Shown here one piece after another: positions 53,661 to 64,000 of a stretch of 64,000 bases of DNA. The DNA is from Agriotes lineatus (taxonomy: Eukaryota; Arthropoda; Insecta; Coleoptera; Elateridae), in assembly GCA_940337035.1 (NCBI GenBank), contig CALNHX010005192.1, positions 1 to 64,000 on the forward strand. The letters run 5' to 3'. A program made the position numbers and the translations under genes. How positions within the stretch are numbered: position 1 is the first letter of the stretch; every line of letters begins with the position of its first letter. A model generated the notes under the pieces. It ran no database searches, was not told the origin of the DNA, and saw only the letters and a program-made list of their open reading frames with translations.

Positions 53661-53959
53661 CACACCAGATTTTTTGCAATGGACTACTGTAACTACTAAA
53701 TGTTTATTTGAAATCAACGGTCTGCCGATTCGTGAGACAAACGTCAAAATACATGTAAAATGACAGTTAACGAAAATCGGTATTGCTCATACGCTGTAAG
53801 ATGTTTTTTCTGCTTTTTATGATTATGTGGATTTGCTTATTTACACACTGGTTCATTGCTTTCCCTGTTGGTACAAGCATACGTATATTTTTAAAACGTA
53901 TTTCGATGTTATCCAACACCTGTTTTTCATACTCTTCCATCTTCACAGTTTCTTTCGTT

Positions 53960-54310
53960 TAAGTTGCATTCAGTCATCGCTTTTGTAATCTATTATTTCA
54001 AAATTCTATTCGGCTTTCTCATAGCTCTTCTTTCTGGTACCCTTCCCATTTTCGCTGTGCACCTAGCATGTTCGATGACATTTAATAAACCACAAAGACA
54101 AACTCTGGATAAAGTAGGAATATAAAATATGCGTCACAACCAGTATTTAGCTATGGTCAAGTGTATCTGGCAATGTCACGTGAGAGTAGTTTTGAAAACT
54201 TAAAAATTCAAATTTTACCTGATTGATGCGTTAAACATTGTCTACAAAGAAGTTTTTTAAATTGCAAAATATTTTTCAACGGGTTTCATTAGTTGTTTTG
54301 TATTTACTGT
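53960..54310 (+). pseudogene. Helitron helicase C-terminal relic 1
   Basis: CSMTFNKPQRQTLDKVGI followed, after a frameshift, by YGQVYLAMSRESSFENLKI and VYKEVF. This is the end of the Pif1-type SF1 helicase of Helitron RepHel proteins (motif VI region AMTINKxQGQxLxxVGI...LYVALSRVxS). Stops and frameshifts; no Rep domain nearby. Confidence 0.75.
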
Positions 54311-54626
54311 GGTTTTATCAGCTCGACGATGATATTTAAATGGCAGTTGCTCTCAAGACAAATACGTGTTATAATAGTGATTTTTAAAAATGCAGTATCC
54401 GTACAATAAGGACATATTGTCTTGAATTTACGTAAGGGTTCACCTGAGAGTATATTCCAAGGCCTTTCATTCGGAGGAAAAGATCTATCCATCGATTAAC
54501 ACTGAGGTGGAGGCAGATGACACAGTGCACTACCACATTGAGTTTCTCCACACTCTCTACCCTCCCGGACTTCCAAATCGCTTGCCTTTGTAAGTTAGAG
54601 CACTTATACTACTGAGAAACGTGAAG

Positions 54627-55075
54627 ACTGTTGGTGAAAGCTCTGCATCGTAACGTCACTGAGGCCAAAATTTTCATAGGTTTTGGAAAAGGGGAGACAG
54701 TCTTCATTCCTCGAATAACCCTTATTCTTTCAGACTATTCTTTTCAATTTAAGAGACTGCAATTTCCCGAAAAAACCTGCTTTGCCATGACCATCAATAA
54801 GGTGCTGGAACAGTCGCTGAATCAGGCTGGGGTCGACTTGAAGGAAGACTGTTTTTTCTCGATCAACTTTATCTAGACTGTTTAGGGGTCAGTTCTTCAA
54901 ACAACTTAGTGGTGCTCAAACCAGAAGGGAAAACATCCAATATCGTCTACAAAGAAGTGCTTTTACCCTCTATTCGACAAGATTAACTTCTACTCCACAG
55001 ATCGTTACGTAATAGAATCTGGGGGAAGGCAAGAAGTTGTAATTCGCCATATTAGTTCTTTTTACAAGTAGGGTC
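54627..55075 (+). pseudogene. Helitron helicase C-terminal relic 2
   Basis: The open frame 54631-54876 reads VKALHRNVTEAKIFIGFGKG, FIPRITLILSDYSFQFKRLQ, FPEKTCFAMTINKVLEQSLN, then breaks in the SRVSS motif. ASNIVYKEVL-like coding follows in another frame (about 54935-54960). It covers motifs V-VI of the Pif1-like helicase. Dead. It is the longest of the three helicase scraps and is followed by the satellite array. Confidence 0.8.
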
Positions 55076-56080
55076 AAATTCATTCCTCCAAAAAAGCTAA
55101 ATGTGGTAGACCTGTTTTTGTAAAGATCTACAACGAGGAAACTACTACAGGTGGGAAGCTGAAATTCGACATTAGTTCGTTTTACAAATCAGATCAAGTA
55201 AATGTCAAGGTTTTGCAGAATTCATCCCTGAAAGGGGTTAAATGGGACAAATATGTTTTTCTAAATATCGCTCCAAGGAAACTACTACAAGTACAGGAAG
55301 TTAAAATGGAGCATATTAGAACATTTTTCAAATCGGGTCAAATCAGTTTTAGGGTTTTGGAGAATTCATCCTCGAAAGGGGTTAAATGAAACAAATCTGT
55401 TTGTCAAAATATCGCCACGGGAAAACTACTACAGGCAGTAAGTTGAAATTCGGCATTTTAGATCGTTTTACTAATCGGAAATGATTTTTAGTTTTTCGAA
55501 ATACATCCCCTCAAACTGGTTAAATAGACCAGAAGTGTTTTTCTAAAAACAGCCACAAAGTAATTATTACAGGCAGGATGTTGAAATTTGACATATTAAA
55601 TCGTTTTACAAATTAGGTCAAATCAATTTCAGGCTTTTCGAAATTATCTCCCGAAAGAATTAAATGGGATAATGTGTTTTTTTAAAGATCGTCATAATAC
55701 GGTAACTGCTGCAAGTAGAAAGTTGATTCGGCACAGTAGTTCGTTTTACACATCGAGTCAAGCCATTTTCAGGGATTTTCGAAATGTATCCTCTCAAAGG
55801 GATTAAATGGGGTAGATGTGTTTTTCTAAGGATCGCCACGACATGGATACAGATAGGAAGTCGAAATTCGGCATATTAGTTCGTTTTACAAATCATGTCA
55901 AACCATTTTCAGGGTTTTGCAGAATGCCTCTCCTCAAAAGAGTTAAATGAGATAGATCTGTTTTTTAAAGATTACCTTAACGAACGAACTACTACAGATA
56001 GGAAGTTGAAATTTTGCATATTAGATCGTCTTACAAATAGAACAAATCATTTCCAGGGATTTTTGGAATTCACCTCCAAA
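55040..56080 (+). repeat. Satellite of about 140 bp, 7-8 diverged units
   Basis: Each unit contains GTTCGTTTTACAAATC, TCAGGGTTTTGCAGAATTCA, GGGGTTAAATG, and GGAAACTACTACAGGTAGGA-like blocks. Starts of the TTTTACAA block recur near 55045, 55173, 55318, 55462, 55602, 55741, 55879 and 56025. Units differ by about 15-30%. It sits between Helitron helicase relics and may be a Helitron-borne tandem array. Confidence 0.85.
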
Positions 56081-56099
56081 GGTGTAAATGATCTCTTAG

Positions 56100-56515
56100 C
56101 GGTTGATACTGTGTGAACAAACCTTTAGTGCCGATATTCGGTTCGCGTTCATCGAAATTTGTTAGGTTGACTATTTTTTGTGGTGTTCGGATTTTGCACT
56201 CATCGCACTTCGGTCTTCGTCTCATTTTTACAGCAAAGCTAGCAGCTTGCACGGTCGATTCTATAATCCGATGGGGAGTTTTGATGTACAAGCGAATATT
56301 TGGACATTTAAGTCCGCGCCGATTGGCGGACTTAGTTGCAAAAAAGCTTCGAAAAAAAATTCGTGCACATGGCCCATATTCTTGGGGTGAGTTAATTTGG
56401 AGTTTTGTCCGCTCTCGCGTGAAGCGCAACAAAATTATATCTCTCTTGCCTGAATATGAAAAGCAATATTTGAGTGTAAATATAGTTGTATCACATAATG
56501 ACATTTTATAATCTT
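56100..56515. other. Overlapping long ORFs on both strands, unidentified
   Basis: The plus frame 56113-56511 (132 aa; LSPRRLADLVAKKLRKKI, PYSWGELIWSFVRSRVKRN) and the minus frame 56070-56504 (144 aa; a cysteine pair in RPKCDECKIRTPQKIVNL) are both open for about 400 bp. At most one is real. Base composition here is less AT-rich than the flanks. Neither is recognised. Confidence 0.35.
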
Positions 56516-56649
56516 TTCTGGAATTAATAGATTCGTTAAATTTCCGTGGAATATATCCACACTGCTTAATACTAAAAATAGGATCAATAGATATTCCTTT
56601 GAAAAGTTTAATGTGTCTACTGGTTTAATAGATAAGATTAATGGTACGC

Positions 56650-57010
56650 AATTTATTTATAACTGCTTAGATTTGGTATTAAATGGACAGGCAGAAGAGT
56701 ATTATTACTGTGTATAGATTAACACATAATATTGCACTACCTTTTTGCCTTCAGAAAATAAATTGTCTTGTACGCCTATCATTCGCGATAACAATTAATA
56801 AATCACAAGAACAAACAATAGATAAAGTGGGAATATATCGTATTTGCCACAACCAGTATTTAGCTATGTTCAAGTATATGTAGCAATATCACGTGTGAGT
56901 AGTTTTATAAACTTAAAATTTTAAATTTTACCTAATGGATACTGCCACAGGTTACAAAGAAGTTCTCTAACTTGCAAAATATTTTGCAACGGGTCCACTA
57001 GTTAAATTTT
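56650..57010 (+). pseudogene. Helitron helicase C-terminal relic 3
   Basis: LVRLSFAITINKSQEQTIDK and VGIY, then in a shifted frame VQVYVAISRVSSF and YKEVL...LAKYFATGP. Homologous to relic 1 along its whole length, including the non-coding tail CAACGGGT. Stops and frameshifts. Confidence 0.75.
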
Positions 57011-57339
57011 AATTCACTTACATTATATTATAGATAAATTAGTAGCAATAAAACGGTTTCCATCACAATTGATATTCGACTATTTTTGTGATTGTAATCT
57101 TTTTCAATAAAACTAAATCTACTACAATTATTGAATTTCCTGCATTTATTTTTGATAGCAGTAGATTACTAATTTGCAGCAAAATTATTTAAAAATTGTG
57201 ATAAGCTCTAGTATAATTGATATAAAATTAAATCTGTTAGAAAATGGATAAGGAAGATACAGGAGTGTGTATGGGAGAAATAAAATATACTCTATTTGTA
57301 ACTAAAACCTTCAAACAGTGCTAAGTTTCTTAAATATAA

Positions 57340-57787
57340 AAAACGGCAAAACATGTAACTACAAAAAAGAAATTAAGTTGTTTATGAAAAACTACCCACG
57401 TATTTACAAAAAGTAAACTGAATTGTTACTAAACAAGTGCATACAAATTTATCTAAAATAAATTAAATGGTTTATAAAAAATTACACATGTATTCACCAA
57501 ACATAAACCGAATTGTTAATAAAGAAGTGCATACATATTTATCAAAAATAAATTAAATTCTTTATATAAAAAGTACACATATAACTACGAAAAATAAACT
57601 GGATTGTTAATAAAAAAGTGTATGGAAATTTTCCAAAGATAAATTTGTTTTTTTATATATAAAAGTACACATGTATGTATTTACAAAAAGTAAACTGAAT
57701 TGTTAATAAAAAAGTGCATTAAAATTTATTAAAACTAGATTCAATTGTTTATAAAAAAAGTACACGTGTTTACCAAACATAAACTGA
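57340..57787 (+). repeat. Satellite of 90-97-bp units, interrupted by gypsy
   Basis: Units contain ACTGAATTGTTAATAAAAAA, GTGCATACATATTTA, AAATAAATTAAATTGTTTAT and AAAAGTACACATGTA. The GTTAATAAA block recurs at 57424, 57514, 57605 and 57702 and would recur at the gypsy insertion point. The last unit resumes at 63572. Confidence 0.8.
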
Positions 57788-57791
57788 ATTT

Positions 57792-58090
57792 TTTAGCATA
57801 TATGACTCTAAACAAACACTAAACACTTTTAATTCAAATATTTAATGAAAATAACTCAGGTTTTAAATACAATTCGTGAAAATAATAACAAAAAAATACG
57901 TGATAACTGTAAAACTAATTAAAACAAAACCTGCGCGGAGACGCGACACTTTCACTTTTCGGATTCCCGGTCACAAGTGTGTGTGTGTTAAACTCGACTA
58001 CCCTCCCGCACTTTTGCTAATTGGGGTTGTTTGTCGTCCGAGGGCGTGAGAAGACTGTTTTGCATATGAGCATGCTATCATTCTGCTACA
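57792..58090 (-). repeat. 3' LTR of the gypsy element
   Basis: Copy of the 63271-63571 LTR (same TGTAGCAG start and GCTAAA end on the minus strand), abutting the polypurine tract. Confidence 0.95.
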
Positions 58091-58103
58091 GTCTCCCCCT
58101 CCT
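58091..58103 (-). other. Polypurine tract
   Basis: Minus strand AGGAGGGGGAGAC lies directly before the 3' LTR, the expected primer for plus-strand DNA synthesis. It overlaps no other feature and lies just after the pol stop. Confidence 0.9.
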
Positions 58104-58109
58104 GACGGA

Positions 58110-61100
58110 TTAAACGTCTCGTAGTACGTCAGGTTCTTGCTTTTGGGATGGATTCTTTCGGGGGCGTCCTCGTTTCCTCTTTGGAATTATAGCGGAAGAT
58201 CCCGATTCTTCTGGGGAGGCGAGGTAACGCCGCAAGTCCGATACATGATATTTCCCAATGGAATTCCCTGCAAGATCTTCGATCTCATACGTCGTGGGGC
58301 TTACTTGTTTCCTCACCTGATAGGGGCCGTCTCGTTTAGGGGCGAACTTAGACGTAATTCGCTTCTTGCTGCTGCTTAGTATATGCCCCCGCACGAGAAC
58401 CTTTTCAGAGGTTTGGAAAGTTTCAGCATGTCGGCGCTTAGCATCCGCATCTTCTTTATGCCTATCCTGTTCTTTCTCTGTCTTCTCGCGGCTTTCCTGT
58501 AGAACGGTGGTAAAGCGCTTTAAAAATGGAGTAATCTCAGGGACAAAGTTTTCCGCCTCAATTAGCGCTCTTAGGTCCCGATGAACATCATCTGGTTGTC
58601 TCATTTGGCGCGCAAAAGTCAGGTATGCGGGAGTATGCCCTGTAGAGGAGCATACAGTAGAATTCATTGCGAATCTAACAGTACCGGTGTGCTCATCCCA
58701 GGTGTCGTGGCCTGCTTCTACCAGCGTCGATAGCTGAAACTTCAAGTCCCGATTCTTCCGCTCTACCGGATTGCTTTCAGGATGATACAGGGGTGTGAGA
58801 GCTTGGCTGATTCCGAGAAAGTGTGTCAGCTGTTGCATCACTTCGCTAACAAATTGGACACCATTGTCGCTAATTACTTTCCTGGGAATCCCATATCTGA
58901 GAAATACTTCATCCAGTAGCACTCTTGCGCAAGCTACGGCAGACGCAACCTTTAATGGAAAGAGCTCAACCCATTTCGAGGCAAGATCTTCCACTACAAG
59001 GATCCATTTATTTCCGTTAACTGTTTTAGGGAGGGGTCCAAACAGATCAACGGCGATTACTTCGAATCTCTTAGCTACAGCAGGGGTTTGTAGTAGTCCT
59101 GCTGGTTTCATGTTGTCTGCTTTGTAGCGCTGGCATTTTACGCAATTTTTGACATATTCTTGGACGTAATTTCTCATTCCAGTGAAATAATAACGGGTAG
59201 CGATCTTTTGGCATGTTTTCTCGGCTCCGTAATGTCCTCCTGTAGGAGAATCATGATATTCATACATGATTCTACGCCTTTCTTGTGCAGGAACGACTTG
59301 TTGGGCCTCGTCTGAATCAGTTTCCGCATCATACCTGTACAAAACACCGTTGGATAATAGATATCCTCGATCTGTCCATCTTTTAAAATTTACAGGATCG
59401 TCGGTTTCAAAGGCGCCAATGATCTTTCGCACCTCCGGGTCGAGAAGTTGCGCTTTCCGAACCTGTCCAACGTTTCTACGTGGCATTTCGACGCTGACAC
59501 CCATTGCTTCCACGTCAGCGCCTGCTTGTGGAGGTCTAGATAAAGTGTCGGCAAGTACATTTGCCTTTCCTGGCGTGTACTCTATTTTTAAATCATACGC
59601 CTGGAGGCGAAGAGCCCATCGTGCCAGTCGACCTGTTGGCGTTTTTATACTAAATAACCACCTCAAGGGCTGGTGGTCAGTGATAACTGTTACCTCGGAG
59701 CATTCTATGTATCCCCTAGATTTTTCCACTGCCCATACCACGGAAAGAGCCTCTCGCTCTGTTGTAGAATAATTTTTCTCCGCAGGTAGAAGAAGTCTGC
59801 TGCTATACTCAATGGGATACTCGTTAGTTCCCTCCCCCTGTAGTAAAACTGCTCCGAGTGCGTAACTGCTTGCATCCGTTCTCAGAGTGTAGGGTTTCGA
59901 ATAATCAGCCTGACGAAGGATTGGTGCGGTGGTAAGTAGACTCTTTAGAGTATCGAAAGCTTCTTGTTCTTCGTTTTCCCACTTCCATGGTTGCTTTTTC
60001 TTCGTTAGGTTCGACAGGGGACGAGCGATACCTGAGAAGTGAGGCACAAACTTTCTAAACCACGAACATGCTTGGTAAAACGAAAGAACTTCCTTCGGTG
60101 TTTGTGGAGGTTTTCGGTTGGCGATGGCTTAAGCCTTGTCGTGGTCTACCTGGATACCATGGCTAGAAATAACATGTCCTAAGTACTTTACCGACGCGGC
60201 CACGAATACACATTTCGGTCGACGCACACGAAGTTTAAATTGTTGAAGACGTTCAAACACTGCGGTAAGGTCGTCCAGGTGTTCACTAAAACTACTCGAA
60301 ATAATTATAAGATCGTCCAAATACGCGGCTACCGCACGATCTCCGAGTCCGGCGCGAAACCGATCCATTAGTCTTTGGAATGTCATCGGCGAATTTTTGA
60401 GGCCGAACGGCATTCGAGTAAACCGAAATGTTCCAAACGGGCACACGAAACACGTTTTGTCTTTATCTTCTTCCCGTACGCGCACTTGCCAATACCCTGA
60501 CTGCAAATCGAGGGTTGTGATATATCGTGTAGGCTTCGTGGAGTGAAGAAGTTCATCCATACGGGGCATTGGGTAACTGTCCTTTTGTGTAATAGAGTTG
60601 AGGCGCCTAAAATCCACACAAACACGTAAGCCCCCATTCTTCTTTGGAACCATTACCAGCGGGGCGGCCCAAGGAGATTCACATTCCTCTATTACACCAT
60701 CTGCCAACATCTGATCCAGTTCCTTCTTGAGGAGTTCCTTTTTAGCTGGATTCATACTATACGCGGGCACTGCTATAGGTTGATGATCACCGCTGTCAAT
60801 GCAATGCTCTGCATAAGGAGGCGGGTCTCCCCCTGGCCGAAACACTACTTCGTGGATTTGAATTAATGCATTCAGGCGCTGTCGTTCTTCGCTTGTTAGT
60901 GTCGTTCCTTCATCTTCTCGAAGTTCGACCTCCGTAACACTAGCTTCTTGCACGAAGGTTGGCTCATTCTGGGTTGAAGTGTTATCTTCTGCATATTCGA
61001 ACTGCTGATCCGGTTGATCTGCGAAGTGCCACATATGTTGCCCATGATTTATCACGATGTCAGCAGCTTGCAGAAAATCTATACCTAGAAGCGTGCGGTT

Positions 61101-62420
61101 CGTCTCTAGGCGTGGTAGCATTATTAAGGATGTCTGCACGGTACGATCCTTAATACAAATTGGCACCTTGGCAATCAACACATCTTCTTGTCGAGCTATT
61201 CCGCCAGCAAACGCGAGTGTAATCCTTTCAGTCGTCATAAAGTAGTCCAATGTCTGCAGGTATTCTAACACCCGATGTCCTCCGATACTAGCTTGGGCTC
61301 CTGAGTCAGCGTACGCCACACCTGTTCGTCCAAAAAGCTCTAAAGGTAGTAATGGCCTTGCGCATCCATTTTCAGTGGTAGTCCCCATCACTGTTGTGTA
61401 ATTCAGGGCCGTCGTTGTAAAGTTTATGGCCCTTTTTGACGTTGAAGATCCGTTGCATGTAGTACAATTTGAGCGAATTATTCCAGGAGCACCGCAACCG
61501 TAACATCTTATTGTCGATGTGCTTGGACTTGTTTTCTCTGGCGCTGATCGCTTTGTATCTTTTCGCATTTTCTTCTGGCATTCTTCGACTGTGTGACCGA
61601 AATTTCTACAGAAAACACAACGCGGGCGATCTTTTGTCTGACGCATAGCTTCCTGTGTGGACGTAACCCTTTTTGCATCAGCTTCTTGTATAGTGCGTTC
61701 AGATTCGCGAGCTAAAGTGAGAAGATCATCAAAGGTCTTCGCATCTTCGCGTTTGACCCTTTTCCTTATTCTGCGGTGAAGTAGCCCATAGATCATGTCC
61801 AGCTGAATGCTTACAGTAGGCGCTTCCTTCAATTGTGAAAATATGGCTCTTGCGCGACTGACAAAAATATCTGTGGACGTTTTATCGTCTTGTTCGTTGG
61901 CAAATAAATCCCGATATATCTGATATGCTGGTTTTCGCGGTCCATAAGAATTTTCTAACGCTGTAGTGGCTTCTTCCCATGTTTTAATCGACGATTTTAT
62001 ACCTTGCCACCATGTAGCAGCTTCGCTCGTTAAAAGCATCGTTAGCCCGCGCAATGCGTTTTCTTCGGACACGTCCACACATTCTTTATATGTGTTCACA
62101 GCATCTATAAACGCCGCTACATCGTCGCCGGCAGTTCCCGAAAACCTAGATAAGCATTTTGCAAAGCTTCCTTTTGATGTTACTGTGGATTCTGGGGCAG
62201 CTGATTGCGTTCGTAAATGTTGCACCTCTAATTGAATTTGTTGTAATTGTTCGTTAACTTTTGTTTGTACACCGGCAAGCAGTTGTTGTAATTCCGTAGT
62301 CATTTGAACCACCGTGGAACTCATATCTCCGGCCGAAGAAACGAACGCAACTTGAGATTTATGTGTTTTATCACGATTTTTATACTGCAGTCGTTTACTG
62401 CGGCGAACACTTCCTGGCAT
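58110..62420 (-). pseudogene. gag-pol: gag-pol polyprotein of gypsy element, one in-frame stop
   Basis: A single frame from the ATG at 62420. Gag (about residues 1-290) ends in zinc knuckles (CVFCRNFGHTVEEC; CYGCGAPGIIRSNC). Protease: YADSGAQAS. RT: LRVCVDFRRLN, TLDLQSGYWQV, FGLKNSPMTFQ, catalytic AAYLDDLIII. A TAA at 60129-60131 lies between RT and RNase H, and the same frame continues. RNase H: LRTDASSYALGAVLLQ; ITDHQPLRW. Integrase: HHCC finger (GGHYGAEKTCQKI, CVKCQRYK), DDE residues in IAVDLFGPLP, VISDNGVQF and HPESNPVERKN, GPYQ motif, and an AT-hook-like KRKRGRPRKNP tail. Total about 1,437 codons. Apart from the stop, all catalytic residues look intact. The stop could be a recent mutation or sequencing error. 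No frameshift separates gag from pol. Confidence 0.93.
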
Positions 62421-62490
62421 TCACAGAAAAGTTCGTAAATAATCTTACGTTAATGTCTATAAACAAAGTTAATAGTGCTTAAAATCAACG

Positions 62491-62765
62491 TAATTAATAA
62501 GCAAAGACGCAACGCTGTGTCAATTGTCTTTGTGTATTTGTCAATATCACAACAATAGTATACCGCGAACGCAGAATCGGCGTGATTGTCGAAATGTCTG
62601 TAGAATGTTCCTTTGGCGTATATAGTTAATTAATAAGCAAAGACGCGACACTGTGTCAATTGTCTTTGTGCATTTGTCTATATGACAACAATAATTACAT
62701 ACAATGCGAACGCAGACGCGACCTGATTGTCGAAATGTCTGTACAATGTTCGTTTTGCGTATACA
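62491..62765 (-). repeat. Tandem duplication (2 x about 136 bp) in the gypsy leader
   Basis: TAATTAATAAGCAAAGACGC begins at 62491 and again at 62627. Both units contain CTGTGTCAATTGTCTTTGTG and GATTGTCGAAATGTCTGTA. Located between the 5' LTR and gag. The rest of the 850-nt leader has no gene; overlapping ORFs at 62727-63127 are incidental. Confidence 0.8.
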
Positions 62766-63250
62766 GTATCACTTGTTTACAGTTTACAACCACAGAATGG
62801 TAAACAAACCCGGGAGCTTGACTTACCCTTAAATTCTGGGTTACTCGCGGTCAAGTTCACAACCTTTTTCGTGAACAATGGCACGATGCGGCGGCAGTTC
62901 CACTGTAGCGGGAATGGGATGACGTGTTCCTTGTCTAACCGTAGCGAGCAGCTCACTGGGGTTGAAAATGAAAGCAGTTTGCTTTTGCGCAACTGTGGCT
63001 GAGCAACGCTCGGGGCTAATGGACGACGTTCGCTGGTTATACAAAGGGATGCGGCAGTTGATGTGGCCTTAGGCGTTTGCGAATTGGCCAAAATGGCTAA
63101 GCGTCGCACTTCCAATTCACACACCACCTTCCTTGTATGATATATGCACTACGAAAGTCACCTTTAGCACTAATTTTAATTGCTGTTCTTGTTTATTTGT
63201 TTTAATTGCTTTTTGAGTTTGATTTTTATAGTATTTTTGTAAATTAACAC

Positions 63251-63269
63251 GGCCCCACGTTGGGCGCCA
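63251..63269 (-). other. Primer-binding site
   Basis: Minus strand TGGCGCCCAACGTGGGGCC, one base after the 5' LTR. TGGCGCCCAACGTGGGGC is the lysine-tRNA-type primer site common in insect gypsy-like elements. Confidence 0.9.
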
Positions 63270-63270
63270 G

Positions 63271-63571
63271 TTTAGCATATATGACTCTAAACAAACACTA
63301 AACACTTTTAATTTAAATATTTAATGAAAATAACTCAGGTTTTAAATACAATTCGTGAAAATAATAACAAAAAAATACGTGATAACTCTAAAACTAATTA
63401 AAACAAAACCGACGCGGAGACGCGACACTTTCACTTTTCGGATTCCCGGTCACAAGTGTGTGTGTGTGTTAAACTCGACTACCCTCCCGCACTTTTGCTA
63501 ATTGGGGTTGTTTGTCGTCCGAGGGCGTGAGAAGGCTGTTTTGCATATGGGCATGCTAACATTCTGCTACA
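63271..63571 (-). repeat. 5' LTR of the gypsy element
   Basis: On the minus strand it begins TGTAGCAGAATG and ends CATATATGCTAAA. Compared with the other LTR there are about seven substitutions and a 2-bp (GT)n difference over 300 bp, roughly 97-98% identity, so the insertion is not brand new. Confidence 0.95.
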
Positions 63572-63735
63572 ATTGTTAATAAAAAAGTGCATACATATTT
63601 ACCAAAGATCTTTTATTAACAGTTTAGTTTATTTTTTGTAAATACATTTGTACTTTTTATAAACCATTTAATTATTTTTTTAATACATATGCATTAACAA
63701 TTTAGTTTATTGTTTAATTTATTTTTTGTAGTTCT
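63572..63735 (-). repeat. Continuation and inversion of the 90-97-bp satellite
   Basis: 63572-63606 completes the unit broken by the gypsy insertion. From about 63607 the same units appear on the minus strand (inverse of AAACTAAACTGTTAATAAAA; AATTAAATGGTTTATAAAAA), making a head-to-head junction at AAAGATCTTTTATT. Confidence 0.7.
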
Positions 63736-64000
63736 TTTTTATATTCAATAAATTTAAAACACAGTATATTTCATTTCTTCTCTACACACCCCTGTATCTT
63801 TCTTACCCATTTTCTGAGAAATTTAATTTTATTTAAGTTACCTTTAATAGGGTTATTATTGCAATTTTTAAATAATTTTACTACATACCAGTAGTGCACT
63901 GCCATCAAAAATAAATGGAGGAAAATGAAAAGTTTTAGTAGGCTTAGTTTTATAACCAAATTATTAAAGAAGCTGCTCAGAATCAGAAAAATAGTAACAT

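Larger units (their letters stand above)
57792..63571 (-). mobile_element. Ty3/gypsy LTR retrotransposon, nearly intact (5.8 kb)
   Basis: Two LTRs of about 300 bp, a primer-binding site, a polypurine tract and one long gag-pol frame are all present on the minus strand. Flanks are ATTT (57788-57791) and ATTG (63572-63575), a 4-bp duplication with one mismatch inside a satellite unit. A single in-frame stop breaks the polyprotein. No envelope frame lies between pol and the LTR, so it is a retrotransposon without env. Confidence 0.95.
57075..64000. mobile_element. Very long inverted-repeat element, right end beyond the window
   Basis: 57075-57340 recurs in inverse at about 63740-64000: CTATTTTTGTGATT, GCATTTATTTTTGATAGCAG, AAAATTATTTAAAAATTG, AGAAAATGGATAAGGAAGAT and GAAATAAAATATACTCT all have inverse partners. 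Between the arms is a satellite that also changes orientation near 63607. The gypsy element at 57792-63571 is a later insertion; without it the structure would be about 1.1 kb. The outer right end is not in the window. Confidence 0.7.

Noticed and set aside
59266..59772. 168-residue plus-strand ORF over gypsy pol
   Set aside because: Antisense shadow of the RNase H/integrase coding region.
62727..63127. ORFs of 90-116 residues on both strands in the gypsy leader
   Set aside because: They lie between the LTR and gag with no domain or conserved position; likely incidental.

Overview
This window is AT-rich eukaryotic intergenic DNA, almost certainly from an arthropod and most likely an insect. 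The repeat families argue for this: a Dong/R4-type LINE sitting in a TAA microsatellite, an R1/Jockey-type LINE, several Tc1/mariner relatives, a Ty3/gypsy element with a TGGCGCCC primer site, small Helitrons, tRNA-headed SINEs, and hAT-like and TA-targeting MITEs. Two related multi-C2H2 zinc-finger genes with an acidic leader resemble families expanded in beetles, but that placement is weak. There is no sign of prokaryotic gene organisation, rRNA, genuine tRNA genes or CRISPR.

Layout. 1-2.7 kb: a short acidic ORF, then a hAT-like MITE nested in the tip of another MITE. 2.7-4.9 kb: a long-inverted-repeat element holding a mariner-derived foldback and a hairpin element. 5.4-7.8 kb: a candidate DNA transposon with GGGAGATCT-rich ends and a broken gene interrupted by an 8-bp-TSD MITE. 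8-11.3 kb: a TA MITE, a psq-domain transposase remnant, a hairpin element and a TAGTCC-ended element. 11.7-16.8 kb: a 5.1-kb TAGTCC-ended element containing a LINE fragment, which in turn holds a Dong-like element in its (TAA)n tail and a Helitron in its coding region. 17.8-26.9 kb: palindromic MITEs, an R1-type LINE remnant, a transposase remnant, a second Helitron copy and four SINE-like units. 27.2-28.6 kb: zinc-finger gene 1 (frameshifted). 29.1-31.7 kb: a third TAGTCC-ended element with a GC-rich insert. 32-35.7 kb: two mariner-type transposase relics and two LINE scraps. 39.5-44.4 kb: a TIR element interrupted by a 4.2-kb LINE with a 13-bp target duplication. 45.0-47.4 kb: a deleted mariner abutting the end of intact zinc-finger gene 2. 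48-51.1 kb: a decayed gypsy fragment and unexplained ORFs. 51.6-57.0 kb: hairpin repeats, Helitron helicase relics and a roughly 140-bp satellite. 57.1-64 kb: a very long inverted repeat with a roughly 90-bp satellite, into which an almost intact gypsy element inserted.

The only convincing host-type genes are the two zinc-finger loci, which share a leader and a splice acceptor. Everything else is mobile DNA in nested layers, and several target-site duplications are visible base for base. The least explained signals are (i) long-TIR elements that all begin TAGTYC and make 3-bp target duplications, and (ii) a set of unrelated hairpin elements whose centres share a CGAG-CGCAG-CGAG theme.
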